From NCBI RefSeq assembly GCF_002979755.1, contig NZ_PCPP01000001.1, positions 466,665 to 530,664 of the forward strand: DNA of 64,000 nucleotides, in the 5' to 3' direction. The notes under the pieces were generated by a model. The model made no database searches. It worked only from the letters and a program-made list of their open reading frames with translations, and was not told where the DNA came from. This document shows, piece after piece, positions 50,069-59,509 of this stretch (the first letter of the stretch is position 1; each line of letters starts with the position of its first letter). Origin of the DNA: Chryseobacterium culicis. Its GTDB lineage: Bacteria > Bacteroidota > Bacteroidia > Flavobacteriales > Weeksellaceae. Position numbers and translations under genes: made by a program.

Positions 50069-52648
50069 TTAACTACGCAGATCTTCCAAAAACTGTTCCA
50101 AAGAATGAAGGTCACTGATCAGAACCTCTCTTGCCTTAGCTCCGTTGAAACCTCCTACAATACCACTTGCTTCAAGCTGATCCATAATTCTTCCGGCTCT
50201 GTTATATCCCAGTTTCAATTGTCTCTGAAGCATCGATGTAGATCCCTGCTGCGTAGAAACGATGATCCTTGCTGCTTCTTCAAATAAAGCATCCTTTTCG
50301 TTCGGGTCAAAAGTACCTACTGTACTTGTAGAGTCTTCGGAAACATATTCAGGAAGCAATAACGCTGAAGCATAGCCTTTCTGTTCTCCGATAAATTCTG
50401 CCAGTCTTTCTACTTCTGGAGTATCTACGAAAGCACACTGAAGTCTTAAGATCTCGTTTCCGTTGAAATAAAGCATATCCCCTTTACCAATCAGCTGATC
50501 CGCTCCCGGAGAATCAAGAATAGTTCTGGAGTCTACACTGGAAATTACCCTGAAGGCAGCTCTCGCCGGGAAGTTAGCCTTGATCATACCTGTAATTACG
50601 TTCACGGATGGTCTTTGTGTGGCAACAATAAGGTGAATCCCTACGGCTCTTGCAAGCTGAGCAAGTCTGGCAATGGGTAATTCAACCTCTTTTCCTGCGG
50701 TCATAATCAAATCTGCAAACTCATCTACTACCAATACAATATAAGGCAAGTAACGGTGACCGTTTTCAGGATTTAATTTTCTCTCGGTAAATTTCTTATT
50801 GTATTCTTTTAAGTTTTTACAGAAAGCATTTTTAAGAAGATCATATCGTGTATCCATTTCAATACAAAGAGAGTTCAGTGTATTGATTACTTTATTGGTA
50901 TCCGTAATGATGGCTTCTTCTGCATCCGGTAATTTTGCCAGATAATGTCTTTCAATTTTTGAGTATAATGAAAGTTCCACTTTCTTAGGGTCTACCATAA
51001 CGAACTTCAGTTCGCTTGGGTGTTTTTTGTAAAGAAGAGAAGTAAGAATCGCATTAATACCAACAGATTTACCCTGACCTGTAGCTCCTGCCATCAATAA
51101 GTGAGGCATTTTTGAAAGGTCGGCCATGAAGATTTCGTTGGAAATAGTCTTTCCGAAAACTACCGGAAGATCCATATCCGTATTCTGGAATTTCTGAGAA
51201 GCAATCACAGAACGCATGGAAACCATGGTAGGATTTTTTCTTGGCACTTCAATACCGATAGTTCCTTTTCCAGGCATTGGAGCAATAATTCTGATCCCTA
51301 ATGCAGAAAGGTTTAGCGCAATATCATCCTGTAGTTTTTTAATGGCTGCTACTCTGATTCCCGCTTCAGGAACAATTTCGTACAGGGTGACAGTAGGACC
51401 AATTGTTGCCTTGATCTCTGCAATTCCAACGTTGAAATTCTTAAGAAGTCCAACAATCTTATTTTTATTTTCTTCTAATTCTTCCTTATTGATAGAAATT
51501 TCTTCATTTCCATAGTCTTTCAGTAATTCTACAGGCGGCATCTGGAAATTGGGCAGATCAAGCTTATGGTCATACAGTCCGTGCTTTTCTACAAGTTCCT
51601 GAGACTTTTTATCAGAATCATCCAAAACATCAATCACCTGGGCTACTTCTACATTGAATTTAATGTTTTCCTGTGCAGGTGCGGGAGTTGCCACCGGAGA
51701 CGGAGCAGATGGTCTGATGTCAAATGCTTCCTCCGGGCTGGAAACCGGAACAATAGGTTTCGCAGAAAGGTTTAAACTTACCGGTTGAGAAACATCTCTC
51801 GGTTCTGCTTCAAAAGAAGTATGGTTGGGAGTGGTAATCGTTTCTATCTCGCTTGAAACCGGAACTTCAGGAAATCCTTTCGGAGTACTTACCGGTTCTG
51901 GTTGTTTCATTGTATTAATCGGATTATTGACAGAGTGGTTTGTAACATCGGTTACTGTAACTCTGGAGGCCGTTTCCTCTTCTGTTTCCTCTGCTTCTTC
52001 TTTCAATTCCTCATCGGCCTCGAAATCATCATTAGAGTCCGGCATCATAGATTTTACTTTTCCAATAGTATTTTCATTGATCTTATCCAGTTTTGCTTTG
52101 ATAGAGCTTGGACGAAGATTAAATTCAAGAATAAAATATAAAAGGATACTGGCCACGAGAACGGTCCACAAACCTACCGTTCCGATAATAGAGTTAAGGT
52201 AATCCATGATCTGATATCCGTACACACCTCCTAAAACACCTTGTCCTTTAGTAAGTGCTCCCATAAAGATAGGAAGCCAGCAGATAAAAAATAAAGAGTG
52301 ACCAATCGTTTTCCAGGGCTTAAAGATTTTCTTTTTCAGGATCAGTGTACCCACAACAAGAAGTAAAAATGCGATGATAAATGAAGCAATCCCAATACTT
52401 TCAAAAATGAAAATATTCCCAAGCCAGTCACCTACCTTGCCAAAGATATTTGAAGATTTTATACTCTTGTCAAGCATAGTTCCAGCCTGGCTTTGATCTG
52501 CTTTCCAGTTCATCAGATAAGAAATGAATGAGAATGCAAGAACAGCCGATAAAAGTATAAAAGTAAGCCCGAAAAAAATACGTGGCTTAGATAAGATTCT
52601 GCCTTTTTCAGGCGATTCAGTCGGTTTTTTTTGTGTCTTTTTATCCAT
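50069..52648 (-). CDS. ftsK: DNA translocase FtsK/SpoIIIE
   Basis: An 859-residue divisome-linked DNA pump. Four membrane segments lie in the N-terminal 190 residues (for example FGLTFILLSAVLAFSFISYL). A Pro/Ser/Glu-rich linker spans about 195-350. The motor has Walker A MAGATGQGKSVGINAIL and Walker B YIVLVVDEFADLIM with ATQRPSVNVITG. The winged-helix gamma domain (about 790-859) starts near DALFEEAARIIV and includes QRQLKLGYNRAGRIMDQLE. It resolves and segregates chromosome termini at the septum. The gene precedes lolA. Confidence 0.95.
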   Translation of the reverse strand: MDKKTQKKPTESPEKGRILSKPRIFFGLTFILLSAVLAFSFISYLMNWKADQSQAGTMLDKSIKSSNIFGKVGDWLGNIFIFESIGIASFIIAFLLLVVGTLILKKKIFKPWKTIGHSLFFICWLPIFMGALTKGQGVLGGVYGYQIMDYLNSIIGTVGLWTVLVASILLYFILEFNLRPSSIKAKLDKINENTIGKVKSMMPDSNDDFEADEELKEEAEETEEETASRVTVTDVTNHSVNNPINTMKQPEPVSTPKGFPEVPVSSEIETITTPNHTSFEAEPRDVSQPVSLNLSAKPIVPVSSPEEAFDIRPSAPSPVATPAPAQENIKFNVEVAQVIDVLDDSDKKSQELVEKHGLYDHKLDLPNFQMPPVELLKDYGNEEISINKEELEENKNKIVGLLKNFNVGIAEIKATIGPTVTLYEIVPEAGIRVAAIKKLQDDIALNLSALGIRIIAPMPGKGTIGIEVPRKNPTMVSMRSVIASQKFQNTDMDLPVVFGKTISNEIFMADLSKMPHLLMAGATGQGKSVGINAILTSLLYKKHPSELKFVMVDPKKVELSLYSKIERHYLAKLPDAEEAIITDTNKVINTLNSLCIEMDTRYDLLKNAFCKNLKEYNKKFTERKLNPENGHRYLPYIVLVVDEFADLIMTAGKEVELPIARLAQLARAVGIHLIVATQRPSVNVITGMIKANFPARAAFRVISSVDSRTILDSPGADQLIGKGDMLYFNGNEILRLQCAFVDTPEVERLAEFIGEQKGYASALLLPEYVSEDSTSTVGTFDPNEKDALFEEAARIIVSTQQGSTSMLQRQLKLGYNRAGRIMDQLEASGIVGGFNGAKAREVLISDLHSLEQFLEDLRS

Positions 52649-53024
52649 AATATCAATGTCGCAAATTTAATGTTTTATTCAACACTAAATGAATCTTTTT
52701 TATCCAAAAAACATTTTGGTAATCCCGCTTTTATAAAGGTTATTTAAATTTTTCCCCTTAAAAATATTTTCTTTTACAGTACAATAAAATAAGGCTATTT
52801 TTTTTGCTTATCCAAATCTGATACCGTTAAATTATATTAACGGATTAATATTTATATTTCTTAAAAAAAAGATAATAAAATTTCTTATTTAAATTGATGT
52901 AAATGAAAAAAAGTGGCAATATTAAAAATCTGATGGATATTATAATATATCAATGGCGTTTTTTGAACTAGTTCAAAGGTCAGGAGGAGAAGCCTGTGTA
53001 ATTTTGACCTATAAAATTTGAGAC
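52649..53024. other. regulatory stretch upstream of the cysteine hydrolase
   Basis: About 375 bp with no gene. It holds CCGTTAA/TTAACGG (52824-52830 and 52837-52843) and a 16-bp perfect palindrome at 52962-52977. Confidence 0.45.
52962..52977. promoter_or_regulatory. 16-bp perfect palindrome, candidate operator
   Basis: TTTGAACTAGTTCAAA is perfectly symmetric and lies 48 bp before the cysteine hydrolase start, the position of a repressor or activator site. Confidence 0.55.
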
Positions 53025-53660
53025 ATGAAAAATACATTCAAAACTATTCTGACCCTAGGTCTGATAGTCATTTCACTGATTACAATGAACGCACAAAAAC
53101 AAAAAATGGAAAACACAGCACTATTAATTATTGATGTACAAAACGATTATTTCCCGGGAGGAAAAATGATGTTGGAAAATGCCGAACAGGCGGGAGAAAA
53201 CACCCGGAAAGTTTTAGAGTATTTCAGGAAAAATAACCTTCCTGTTATTCATATTCAGCATATTTCTACCAATGACGGAGCCTCTTTTTTTCTTCCTGAT
53301 ACGGAGGGTGCTAAAATCAATCATAGGGTTTTACCTCGCGAAGATGAAAAAATAATTATCAAACATTTTCCCAATAGTTTCAGAGAAACGGATCTGATGG
53401 ATTATCTTCGGTCAAAGGAAATCAAAAATCTGGTGATCACAGGGATGATGACGGATGTTTGTGTAGAGGCGACTACCAGAGCTGCTTTTGATTTTGGGTT
53501 TATAAATACAATTATCGGAGATGCTACAGCAACCAGAAATCGGGAGTTGAATGGGGAAGTGGTAAAGGCAGCAGAAGTACAAAGGGCTACTTTGGCTGGA
53601 ATATCTGCTCTTGGAAATCTTTATGCACGGGTAATAAATACTCATGAACTTTTAAAATAA
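53025..53660 (+). CDS. exported isochorismatase-type cysteine hydrolase
   Basis: A 211-residue protein of the isochorismatase/nicotinamidase fold with an intact catalytic triad: Asp37 in LLIIDVQNDYF, Lys113 in IIKHFPNSF, and Cys146 in GMMTDVCVEAT. The cis-peptide context before the Cys also fits. Unusually the protein carries a signal peptide, MKNTFKTILTLGLIVISLIT through NAQ, so it should act in the periplasm; most relatives are cytosolic and a Met at 28 marks where such a protein would begin. The substrate is unknown (amide or ester of a small molecule). A palindromic operator lies upstream and a Crp/Fnr gene downstream. Confidence 0.85.
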   Translation: MKNTFKTILTLGLIVISLITMNAQKQKMENTALLIIDVQNDYFPGGKMMLENAEQAGENTRKVLEYFRKNNLPVIHIQHISTNDGASFFLPDTEGAKINHRVLPREDEKIIIKHFPNSFRETDLMDYLRSKEIKNLVITGMMTDVCVEATTRAAFDFGFINTIIGDATATRNRELNGEVVKAAEVQRATLAGISALGNLYARVINTHELLK

Positions 53661-53756
53661 GCTATCGGGGACATGGAAAGGTACAAAGATTTTTGGATAA
53701 TCTTATAGGTAATCATCTGAAAAATTAGCTCAATCTGTGAGAAAATAAAAATATTA

Positions 53757-53927
53757 AAAACGCAAAGGCGCAAAGAGTTTTTTAAAATATAGGCGATTTT
53801 TAAGGCGCAAGGATTTTATCTCCAATAACATTTAAAACAGTTCAACTTGCTGAAAATCTTTGATTTTCTTGTGCCTAAAAGATAATTGCATGTATAATAA
53901 GCCTTCGCGCCTTTGCGTTTATCCAAC
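53757..53927. repeat. MITE-like repeat, copy B
   Basis: About 170 bp with inverted ends (AACGCAAAGGCGCAAA at the left; CGCCTTTGCGTTTATCCAAC at the right). It shares with copy A (30884-31089) the block TTAAGGCGCAA(G/A)GATTTTATC and an identical 26-bp stretch (53846-53871). It has no gene inside. Confidence 0.8.
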
Positions 53928-53984
53928 AAAAATCGGAGCTCTACTGCTTAAGCACAAAAATAACTTAACATAACTTAATTTTAT

Positions 53985-54011
53985 AAAGGTGTCAATAATT
54001 TTGATACCTTT
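53985..54011. promoter_or_regulatory. inverted repeat in front of the Crp/Fnr gene
   Basis: AAAGGTGTCAA and TTGATACCTTT (11-bp arms, one mismatch, 5-bp spacer) end 19 bp before the chosen start. Probably an autoregulatory operator. Confidence 0.6.
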
Positions 54012-54030
54012 ATTTGACTTAAACAAGACA

Positions 54031-54606
54031 ATGTCCGATTTACTTCTTAAAAATATCAGTCAATATATACACCTTTCGGAAGAGGATTTTAAACAGTTTG
54101 TCAAGCCATTTGAATACAAAAAGTTTAAAAAGAAAGAAGTTGTTCTCAAAGAAGGAGATTGCTGTCTCTTCGAAGGATTTGTTCTGAATGGTTGTTTCAA
54201 AATCTATTACCTGAATGAAAAAGGATTTGAGCAGACTTTATATTTTGCTGTGGAAGGTTGGTGGATTACCGATATAGACAGCCTTATCAATAATGTTCCG
54301 AGCATTTTGAATATTGATGCCCTGGAAGAAAGCGAAGTTTTAATGATTGCTAAAAAAGATAAAGAACATCTGTACGAAACAATGCCACAGATAGAAAAGC
54401 TTTTCAGAATCATGAATCAAAAATCTTCGGTAGCTCTGCAAAGAAGAATTCTTTCATTAACTGGCAAAACAGCGGATAAACGGTATCTTGAATTCCTTGA
54501 AAAATATCCGGGACTCGAACAGAGGCTTACCCAGCAGCAGGTTGCTTCTTATCTGGGAATTACTCATGAATTTTTAAGCAAAATCAGAAAAAAAGTGCCA
54601 TTGTAG
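54031..54606 (+). CDS. Crp/Fnr-family regulator
   Basis: I start at MSDLLLKNISQYI, giving 191 residues; the longer reading would need a GTG start and covers the operator repeat. The cyclic-nucleotide-binding-type domain (about 10-125) includes FKKKEVVLKEGDCCLFEGFVLNGCFKIYY. The C-terminal helix-turn-helix is RLTQQQVASYLGITHEFLSKIRKK. There are no Fe-S cysteines of the Fnr type. It resembles the many single-gene Bacteroidota Crp-like regulators placed beside the gene they control, here perhaps the cysteine hydrolase upstream. An inverted repeat precedes it. Confidence 0.88.
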   Translation: MSDLLLKNISQYIHLSEEDFKQFVKPFEYKKFKKKEVVLKEGDCCLFEGFVLNGCFKIYYLNEKGFEQTLYFAVEGWWITDIDSLINNVPSILNIDALEESEVLMIAKKDKEHLYETMPQIEKLFRIMNQKSSVALQRRILSLTGKTADKRYLEFLEKYPGLEQRLTQQQVASYLGITHEFLSKIRKKVPL

Positions 54607-54899
54607 AAATTGTTGTATTGGCTTTTCTTTTTCTGAAAAATACACTTGGTATTTGTTGCTTGATAATCAGTTGATTGCTTGTTCTTGTTCTGTTTTTGAA
54701 TAGAAGTCTTCAATCATTGAGATAGGTATTATAAATCTGTATTCAGTTGATTTCCGGAATTGAATTTTTCCCAATGTTTTCAGGCTTATTAAGAATGTTT
54801 CAAAATAAGCAAAACCGAGGCCAAAGTGATAAAAAACAGCTTTTTTTAAGCTCTTTGTAGTTTATCATGCTTATTTTTGCATGTCAAGTACAATAAATC
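54607..54899. other. gene-free stretch before ccsBA
   Basis: Just under 300 bp of AT-rich sequence with no gene. A promoter-like TATTTTTG lies near its end. Confidence 0.4.
54872..54879 (+). promoter_or_regulatory. ccsBA promoter -7 box
   Basis: TATTTTTG followed by CA, 20 bp before the ccsBA ATG. TTTG at 54854-54857 is 14 bp upstream. Confidence 0.45.
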
Positions 54900-57800
54900 A
54901 TGAAGAAGCTCCAAGATATTCTTATCTCAACCAGGACAATGGCTGTATTGTTGCTGGTGTACGCATTCGCGATGGCTTATGCAACGTTCTTAGAAAACGA
55001 CTACGGAACTCCTACAGCAAAAGCATTAATTTATGAGGCCAAGTGGTTCGAACTGATCATGGTCCTGCTTATTCTTAATTTCATAGGAAATATCGGAAGA
55101 TACAGACTTTGGAAGAAAGATAAGTGGCCGGTTCTTGTTTTCCACCTTGCCTTTATTTTTATTTTTATTGGTGGTGCCATCACCAGATATATCAGTTTCG
55201 AAGGGACAATGCACATCAGAGAAGGTGAAACGTCCAATGAAATCGTAACCGATAAAAACTTCTTTAAAATTCAGATCGAAGAAAAAGGTGATGTGCTGAA
55301 CTATCAGGATGTTCCTTATCTGATGTCTCCGTTACACAAAGATTTCAATGCAACCTATGACTTCCACGGAAAAGAAGTGAAAGTGTCTGCAAAGGAATAC
55401 ATCCAAAGAAAAAAAGACAGCCTTATTGCTGAACCTAATGGTGCTGAGTATCTTCATTTGGTTTCTACCGGAAATACGGGAAGACAAAATATTTACATCA
55501 AACCGGGGGAAACAAAATCCATCAACGGAACTTTGGTAACATTCAACAGAGCGATTGAAGGCGCAGTTGAATTCAAAAACGAAGGAGGAAAATTATTCAT
55601 TAAAACTCCTGTAGATGCAAGCTATATGACCATGGCGACTCAGGCTACAGGAAATACCGTGAAAGATGAATTCCAGCCTTTGGCACTAAGAAGTTTATAT
55701 ACGATCAATGAACTGAAACTTGTAATTCCTGAAGGTCTTAAAAAAGGAAGACTGATGGCTATTGAAGGAGACAGAAAGAAAGATGCTAATGTTCCGGATA
55801 TGCTTCAGATTGAGCTTCAGGGACCAAAAACAAAACAAATTGTAGACCTTTCTGTTGAAAAAGGAAACCCGAATGCTTACAAGCAGGTGACTATGGATGG
55901 ATTAAACATCATGGTAGGTTTCGGACCAAAAGTATACAACACACCTTTCGCCCTGAAATTAGATGATTTCGTAATGGAAACGTATCCTGGAAGTTCATCT
56001 CCAAGTGCTTATGAAAGTCATGTGAAAATCATTGATGAAGGTAAAGAAACTCCTTATAAAATCTATATGAACCATGTTCTTAACCATAAAGGTTACCGTT
56101 TCTTCCAGTCGAGTTTTGATCCGGACAGAATGGGAACCGTTCTTTCTGTAAACCATGACTACTGGGGAACTCTGATTTCTTATATCGGATACGGACTTCT
56201 GTTCTTAGGAATGTTTGTAATCTTCTTCTGGAAAGGGACTCACTTCTGGAAATTGAATAAAATGCTGGCTGATGTTAACAAAAAGAAAACAGCGGCAGTA
56301 CTTTTACTATTCTTAAGTTTAGGGTTAAATGCTCAGAAAATTGAAACTCACGGAACAACTGACGGAAGCAGAGAACATATTCATGTGGAAGGAGACAACC
56401 ATTCTCACGCTCCGGCTCCATCTGCTCAGCCTCTTGATGGTGCTGCTCCAAAGCAGAACTCTCTGGCGACTCCAATGGGGAAAATGAGATCTATTTCACC
56501 GGATGAAATCATTGCAAGAAACAAAATCAGCAAAGAGCATGCGGATAAATTCGGATATCTATTGGTGCAGAATTTTGAAGGAAGAATTGTTCCTATCAAT
56601 ACAGAAGCATTAGATATTTTAAGAAAATTATACAAAAAAGACGAATTCAAAGGAACAGACGGAAAGTCTCTTACCGCCAACCAATGGTTCCTTTCTATCA
56701 ATACTGATACACCAAGCTGGACAATGGTTCCTTTGATTAAGGTAGGAACTAAAGGAGGTGACGAACTGAAGAATAAAACAAAAGCAGATGAAGATGGCTA
56801 TACCTCTTTGATGAACCTTTTCCCTGCAGATGCCAACGGTAATCTTACCTATATTCTGGATCATGACTACAACACTGCATTCCGTAAGAAGCCGGCTGAA
56901 CAAACAAATTATGATAAAGAAGTAATTGCTGTAAACGAAAGAGTACAGATCTTCAATGAATTCTTCAGCGGTCAGTTTATGAGAATTGTTCCTGTGAAAA
57001 ATGATGCGAATCACACATGGCACTCATGGTTAGATCAGAAATTTGAACCAGACATGGAATCTCAGCAGGTAATGGGACCTTACTTTGCAGAAGCCCTTAC
57101 AGCACAGAAAACCGGAGACTGGAGCAAAGCAGATTCAGAATTGGCAAAGCTTTCAGACTATCAGCAGAAATGGGGGAAAGCAGTTGTTCCTGCTAAATCC
57201 AAAGTTGATCTGGAAGTATTTATGAATAAAGTAGACATTAACTTTAAATTGTTAATCTTCTACACCCTTATCGGAGGTCTTCTTCTGATCTTAGGTTTTG
57301 TTGAGTTATTCAAATCAAACCAAAAATTAAACAAAATAATTAAGGTAATCATTGCGATTGGTTTAATTGGCTATCTGTGTCATTTCTTAGGACTTGTTGC
57401 AAGATGGTACATCTCAGGACACGCGCCTTGGAGTAACGGATACGAAGCGATTATCTTTATCTCCTGGGTAGGTATTACAGCAGGCTTAATTCTGTACAGA
57501 AATGCCAACGCATTGATTCCTGCGGCAGGATTTATGGTGGCTGTTATTATGATGGGATTTGCCCACGGAGGTTCTGCACTTGACCCACAGATTACACCAC
57601 TGGTTCCGGTATTGAAATCTTACTGGTTAATTGTTCACGTGGCTATTATTACCTCCAGTTACGGATTCTTCGCCCTTTCGATGATCATTGCGGTAATCTC
57701 ATTGGTATTCTATATTATATCCAATAAAGAAACCTATAAAATTCACCATGATACTACATTGAAGGAATTGGTAATCGTTTCTGAAATGTCATTAACCATC

Positions 57801-58169
57801 GGATTGTTTGCTTTAACTGTAGGAAACTTCTTAGGAGGAATCTGGGCCAACGAATCATGGGGAAGATACTGGAGCTGGGACCCGAAAGAAACATGGGCTT
57901 TCATCTCTATCATGGTGTATGCATTTGTATTACACATGAGATTAGTACCTGGATTGAGAAGCAGATGGGCATTCCACGTAGCAACGATGTTTGCGTTCTG
58001 CTCAATGGTAATGACTTACTTTGGGGTAAATTATTACCTAAGCGGACTTCACTCGTATGCAGCAGGAGATCCGGTACCAGTACCAGCATGGGTATACATT
58101 GGAATAGGTACAATGATCCTTTTATCAGCGGTTTCTTATTTCAAGTTTAAAACCCTTACAAAGAAATAG
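54900..58169 (+). CDS. ccsBA: fused cytochrome c biogenesis protein CcsBA (ResB-CcsA)
   Basis: A 1089-residue polytopic inner-membrane protein combining ResB/CcsB and CcsA. The ResB part (about 1-465) starts ISTRTMAVLLLVYAFAMAYATFLENDYGT and has a large periplasmic section. A His-rich linker (HGTTDGSREHIHVEGDNHSH) follows, then a periplasmic insert. The CcsA part (about 780-1089) has eight or so membrane segments and the WWD haem-handling motif WGRYWSWDPKETWAF. It carries haem across the membrane and attaches it to apocytochrome c (System II). The gene is monocistronic, with terminator behind. All landmarks are intact. Confidence 0.94.
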   Translation: MKKLQDILISTRTMAVLLLVYAFAMAYATFLENDYGTPTAKALIYEAKWFELIMVLLILNFIGNIGRYRLWKKDKWPVLVFHLAFIFIFIGGAITRYISFEGTMHIREGETSNEIVTDKNFFKIQIEEKGDVLNYQDVPYLMSPLHKDFNATYDFHGKEVKVSAKEYIQRKKDSLIAEPNGAEYLHLVSTGNTGRQNIYIKPGETKSINGTLVTFNRAIEGAVEFKNEGGKLFIKTPVDASYMTMATQATGNTVKDEFQPLALRSLYTINELKLVIPEGLKKGRLMAIEGDRKKDANVPDMLQIELQGPKTKQIVDLSVEKGNPNAYKQVTMDGLNIMVGFGPKVYNTPFALKLDDFVMETYPGSSSPSAYESHVKIIDEGKETPYKIYMNHVLNHKGYRFFQSSFDPDRMGTVLSVNHDYWGTLISYIGYGLLFLGMFVIFFWKGTHFWKLNKMLADVNKKKTAAVLLLFLSLGLNAQKIETHGTTDGSREHIHVEGDNHSHAPAPSAQPLDGAAPKQNSLATPMGKMRSISPDEIIARNKISKEHADKFGYLLVQNFEGRIVPINTEALDILRKLYKKDEFKGTDGKSLTANQWFLSINTDTPSWTMVPLIKVGTKGGDELKNKTKADEDGYTSLMNLFPADANGNLTYILDHDYNTAFRKKPAEQTNYDKEVIAVNERVQIFNEFFSGQFMRIVPVKNDANHTWHSWLDQKFEPDMESQQVMGPYFAEALTAQKTGDWSKADSELAKLSDYQQKWGKAVVPAKSKVDLEVFMNKVDINFKLLIFYTLIGGLLLILGFVELFKSNQKLNKIIKVIIAIGLIGYLCHFLGLVARWYISGHAPWSNGYEAIIFISWVGITAGLILYRNANALIPAAGFMVAVIMMGFAHGGSALDPQITPLVPVLKSYWLIVHVAIITSSYGFFALSMIIAVISLVFYIISNKETYKIHHDTTLKELVIVSEMSLTIGLFALTVGNFLGGIWANESWGRYWSWDPKETWAFISIMVYAFVLHMRLVPGLRSRWAFHVATMFAFCSMVMTYFGVNYYLSGLHSYAAGDPVPVPAWVYIGIGTMILLSAVSYFKFKTLTKK

Positions 58170-58189
58170 ACTTTTAACTCTATATATTA

Positions 58190-58222
58190 AAATCCCGGAA
58201 TTTACTTTCCGGGATTTTTTTT
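58190..58222 (+). terminator. ccsBA terminator
   Basis: AAATCCCGG (58190-58198) pairs with CCGGGATTT (58209-58217), followed by a TTTTTTTTG tract. Confidence 0.9.
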
Positions 58223-58562
58223 GTTTATGTATGGTGATTCTGGCTTTGGGATGAGTTGTTTTAATAATACGTTCGCAATGATGTATATTATGATGAGTTT
58301 CGTTCTCTAAGGCGTTTCACTCAGCATAGAAACTAGTGGTCTTAGCTAAACGAAGTGGCTTTGCGAACAAAAATATAATGCATTCTAATAAATTAACCTC
58401 GCGAACTTTGCGTTAGTTAAAAATATCCGAATCTTATATCCCGAAACTCGTAACCCGAACCCCGAAACTCACACCTCAAAAAAATCATAATTTATCATTT
58501 ATAATTCAAAATTCATTAGTATCTTTATGATATCAAAATAATATCAAATTAAAAATTCAATC
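58223..58562. repeat. gene-free stretch with decayed repeats
   Basis: Contains GGCTTTGCGAAC and CGCGAACTTTGCG blocks that echo the AACGCAAAGGCGC repeat family, and a short tandem built of CCCGAAACTC (58440-58470, two copies with CCCGAAC between). No gene is seen. I read it as degenerate intergenic repeat sequence. Confidence 0.45.
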
Positions 58563-59429
58563 ATGGAAAAAACATTAAAACCCATGTCGGGCTATCTTAC
58601 ACTGGTCATCTGCCTTGCCCTGTTTGTTGCAGCAGTTTACTTCTTTGTTAGTGGAGTAGATCAAAGTATCGTCTATGTGGCTATCGCTATGCTTTGCTTT
58701 CTTCTTTCGTGCTTTTTCTTAAAAGGGTTAATGATTATTCAGCCTAACCATTCAAGAGTGTTAAACTTTTTTGGAAAGTATGTGGGGAGTGTAAAAGAGA
58801 ATGGATTATTCTTTATCAATCCTTTGTATTCATCACAGAAAATATCTTTACGTTCTGAAAATTTACAGGGTCAGACTTTGAAAGTAAATGATAAAATGGG
58901 TAACCCTATTGAAATTGCCGTTGTAATCGTATGGAAAGTAGGAGATACTTATAAAGCTGCTTTTGATGTAGAACGTTATTCAGACTTTGTAAAAATGCAG
59001 AGTGAAGCAGCTGTGAGACATTTAGCGATGAGCTTTCCTTATGATAATTTAGAAGATGATCATGCTCCGATTACATTGAGAGAAGGAGGTGATAAAATCA
59101 ATTCTATTTTGGAACAGGAGCTTACAGATCGTCTTTCTAAAGCAGGAATTGTAATTCAGGAGGCAAGGATTTCACACCTGGCTTATGCTTCTGAAATTGC
59201 AGGTGCAATGCTTCAGAGACAACAGGCTACAGCAATCGTTGCTGCCAGAACCAAAATTGTAGAAGGAGCTGTAGGAATGGTAGACCTTGCATTGAAAAAA
59301 CTTTCAGAAGACAATATTGTTGAATTGGATGATGAAAGAAAAGCAGCAATGGTAAGCAATTTAATGGTAGTTCTTTGTGGTGAAAAAGCTGCAACTCCAA
59401 TATTAAATGCAGGAACACTTTACAATTAA
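58563..59429 (+). CDS. SPFH/Band 7 membrane protein
   Basis: A 288-residue scaffold protein. Two membrane segments at about residues 10-30 and 37-57 (TLVICLALFVAAVYFFVSG and SIVYVAIAMLCFLLSCFFL) precede the Band 7 domain, which begins IQPNHSRVLNFFGKYVGS and contains FINPLYSSQKISLRSENLQ and the VQWKVG-like VIVWKVGDTYKAAFDV. A coiled helical region (AGAMLQRQQATAIVAARTKIVEGA) follows. SPFH proteins form large ring-like membrane microdomains. It is followed after 80 bp by a ribbon-helix-helix protein on the same strand, a pairing I believe recurs in other bacteria. Confidence 0.9.
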   Translation: MEKTLKPMSGYLTLVICLALFVAAVYFFVSGVDQSIVYVAIAMLCFLLSCFFLKGLMIIQPNHSRVLNFFGKYVGSVKENGLFFINPLYSSQKISLRSENLQGQTLKVNDKMGNPIEIAVVIVWKVGDTYKAAFDVERYSDFVKMQSEAAVRHLAMSFPYDNLEDDHAPITLREGGDKINSILEQELTDRLSKAGIVIQEARISHLAYASEIAGAMLQRQQATAIVAARTKIVEGAVGMVDLALKKLSEDNIVELDDERKAAMVSNLMVVLCGEKAATPILNAGTLYN

Positions 59430-59509
59430 AAGTGAAAATTAACAGTTAGATTTTAGTGAAGATATTTCTGCACTAAAATAGTTAGAAATAATGTTAGAGA
59501 ATTTAGAAA

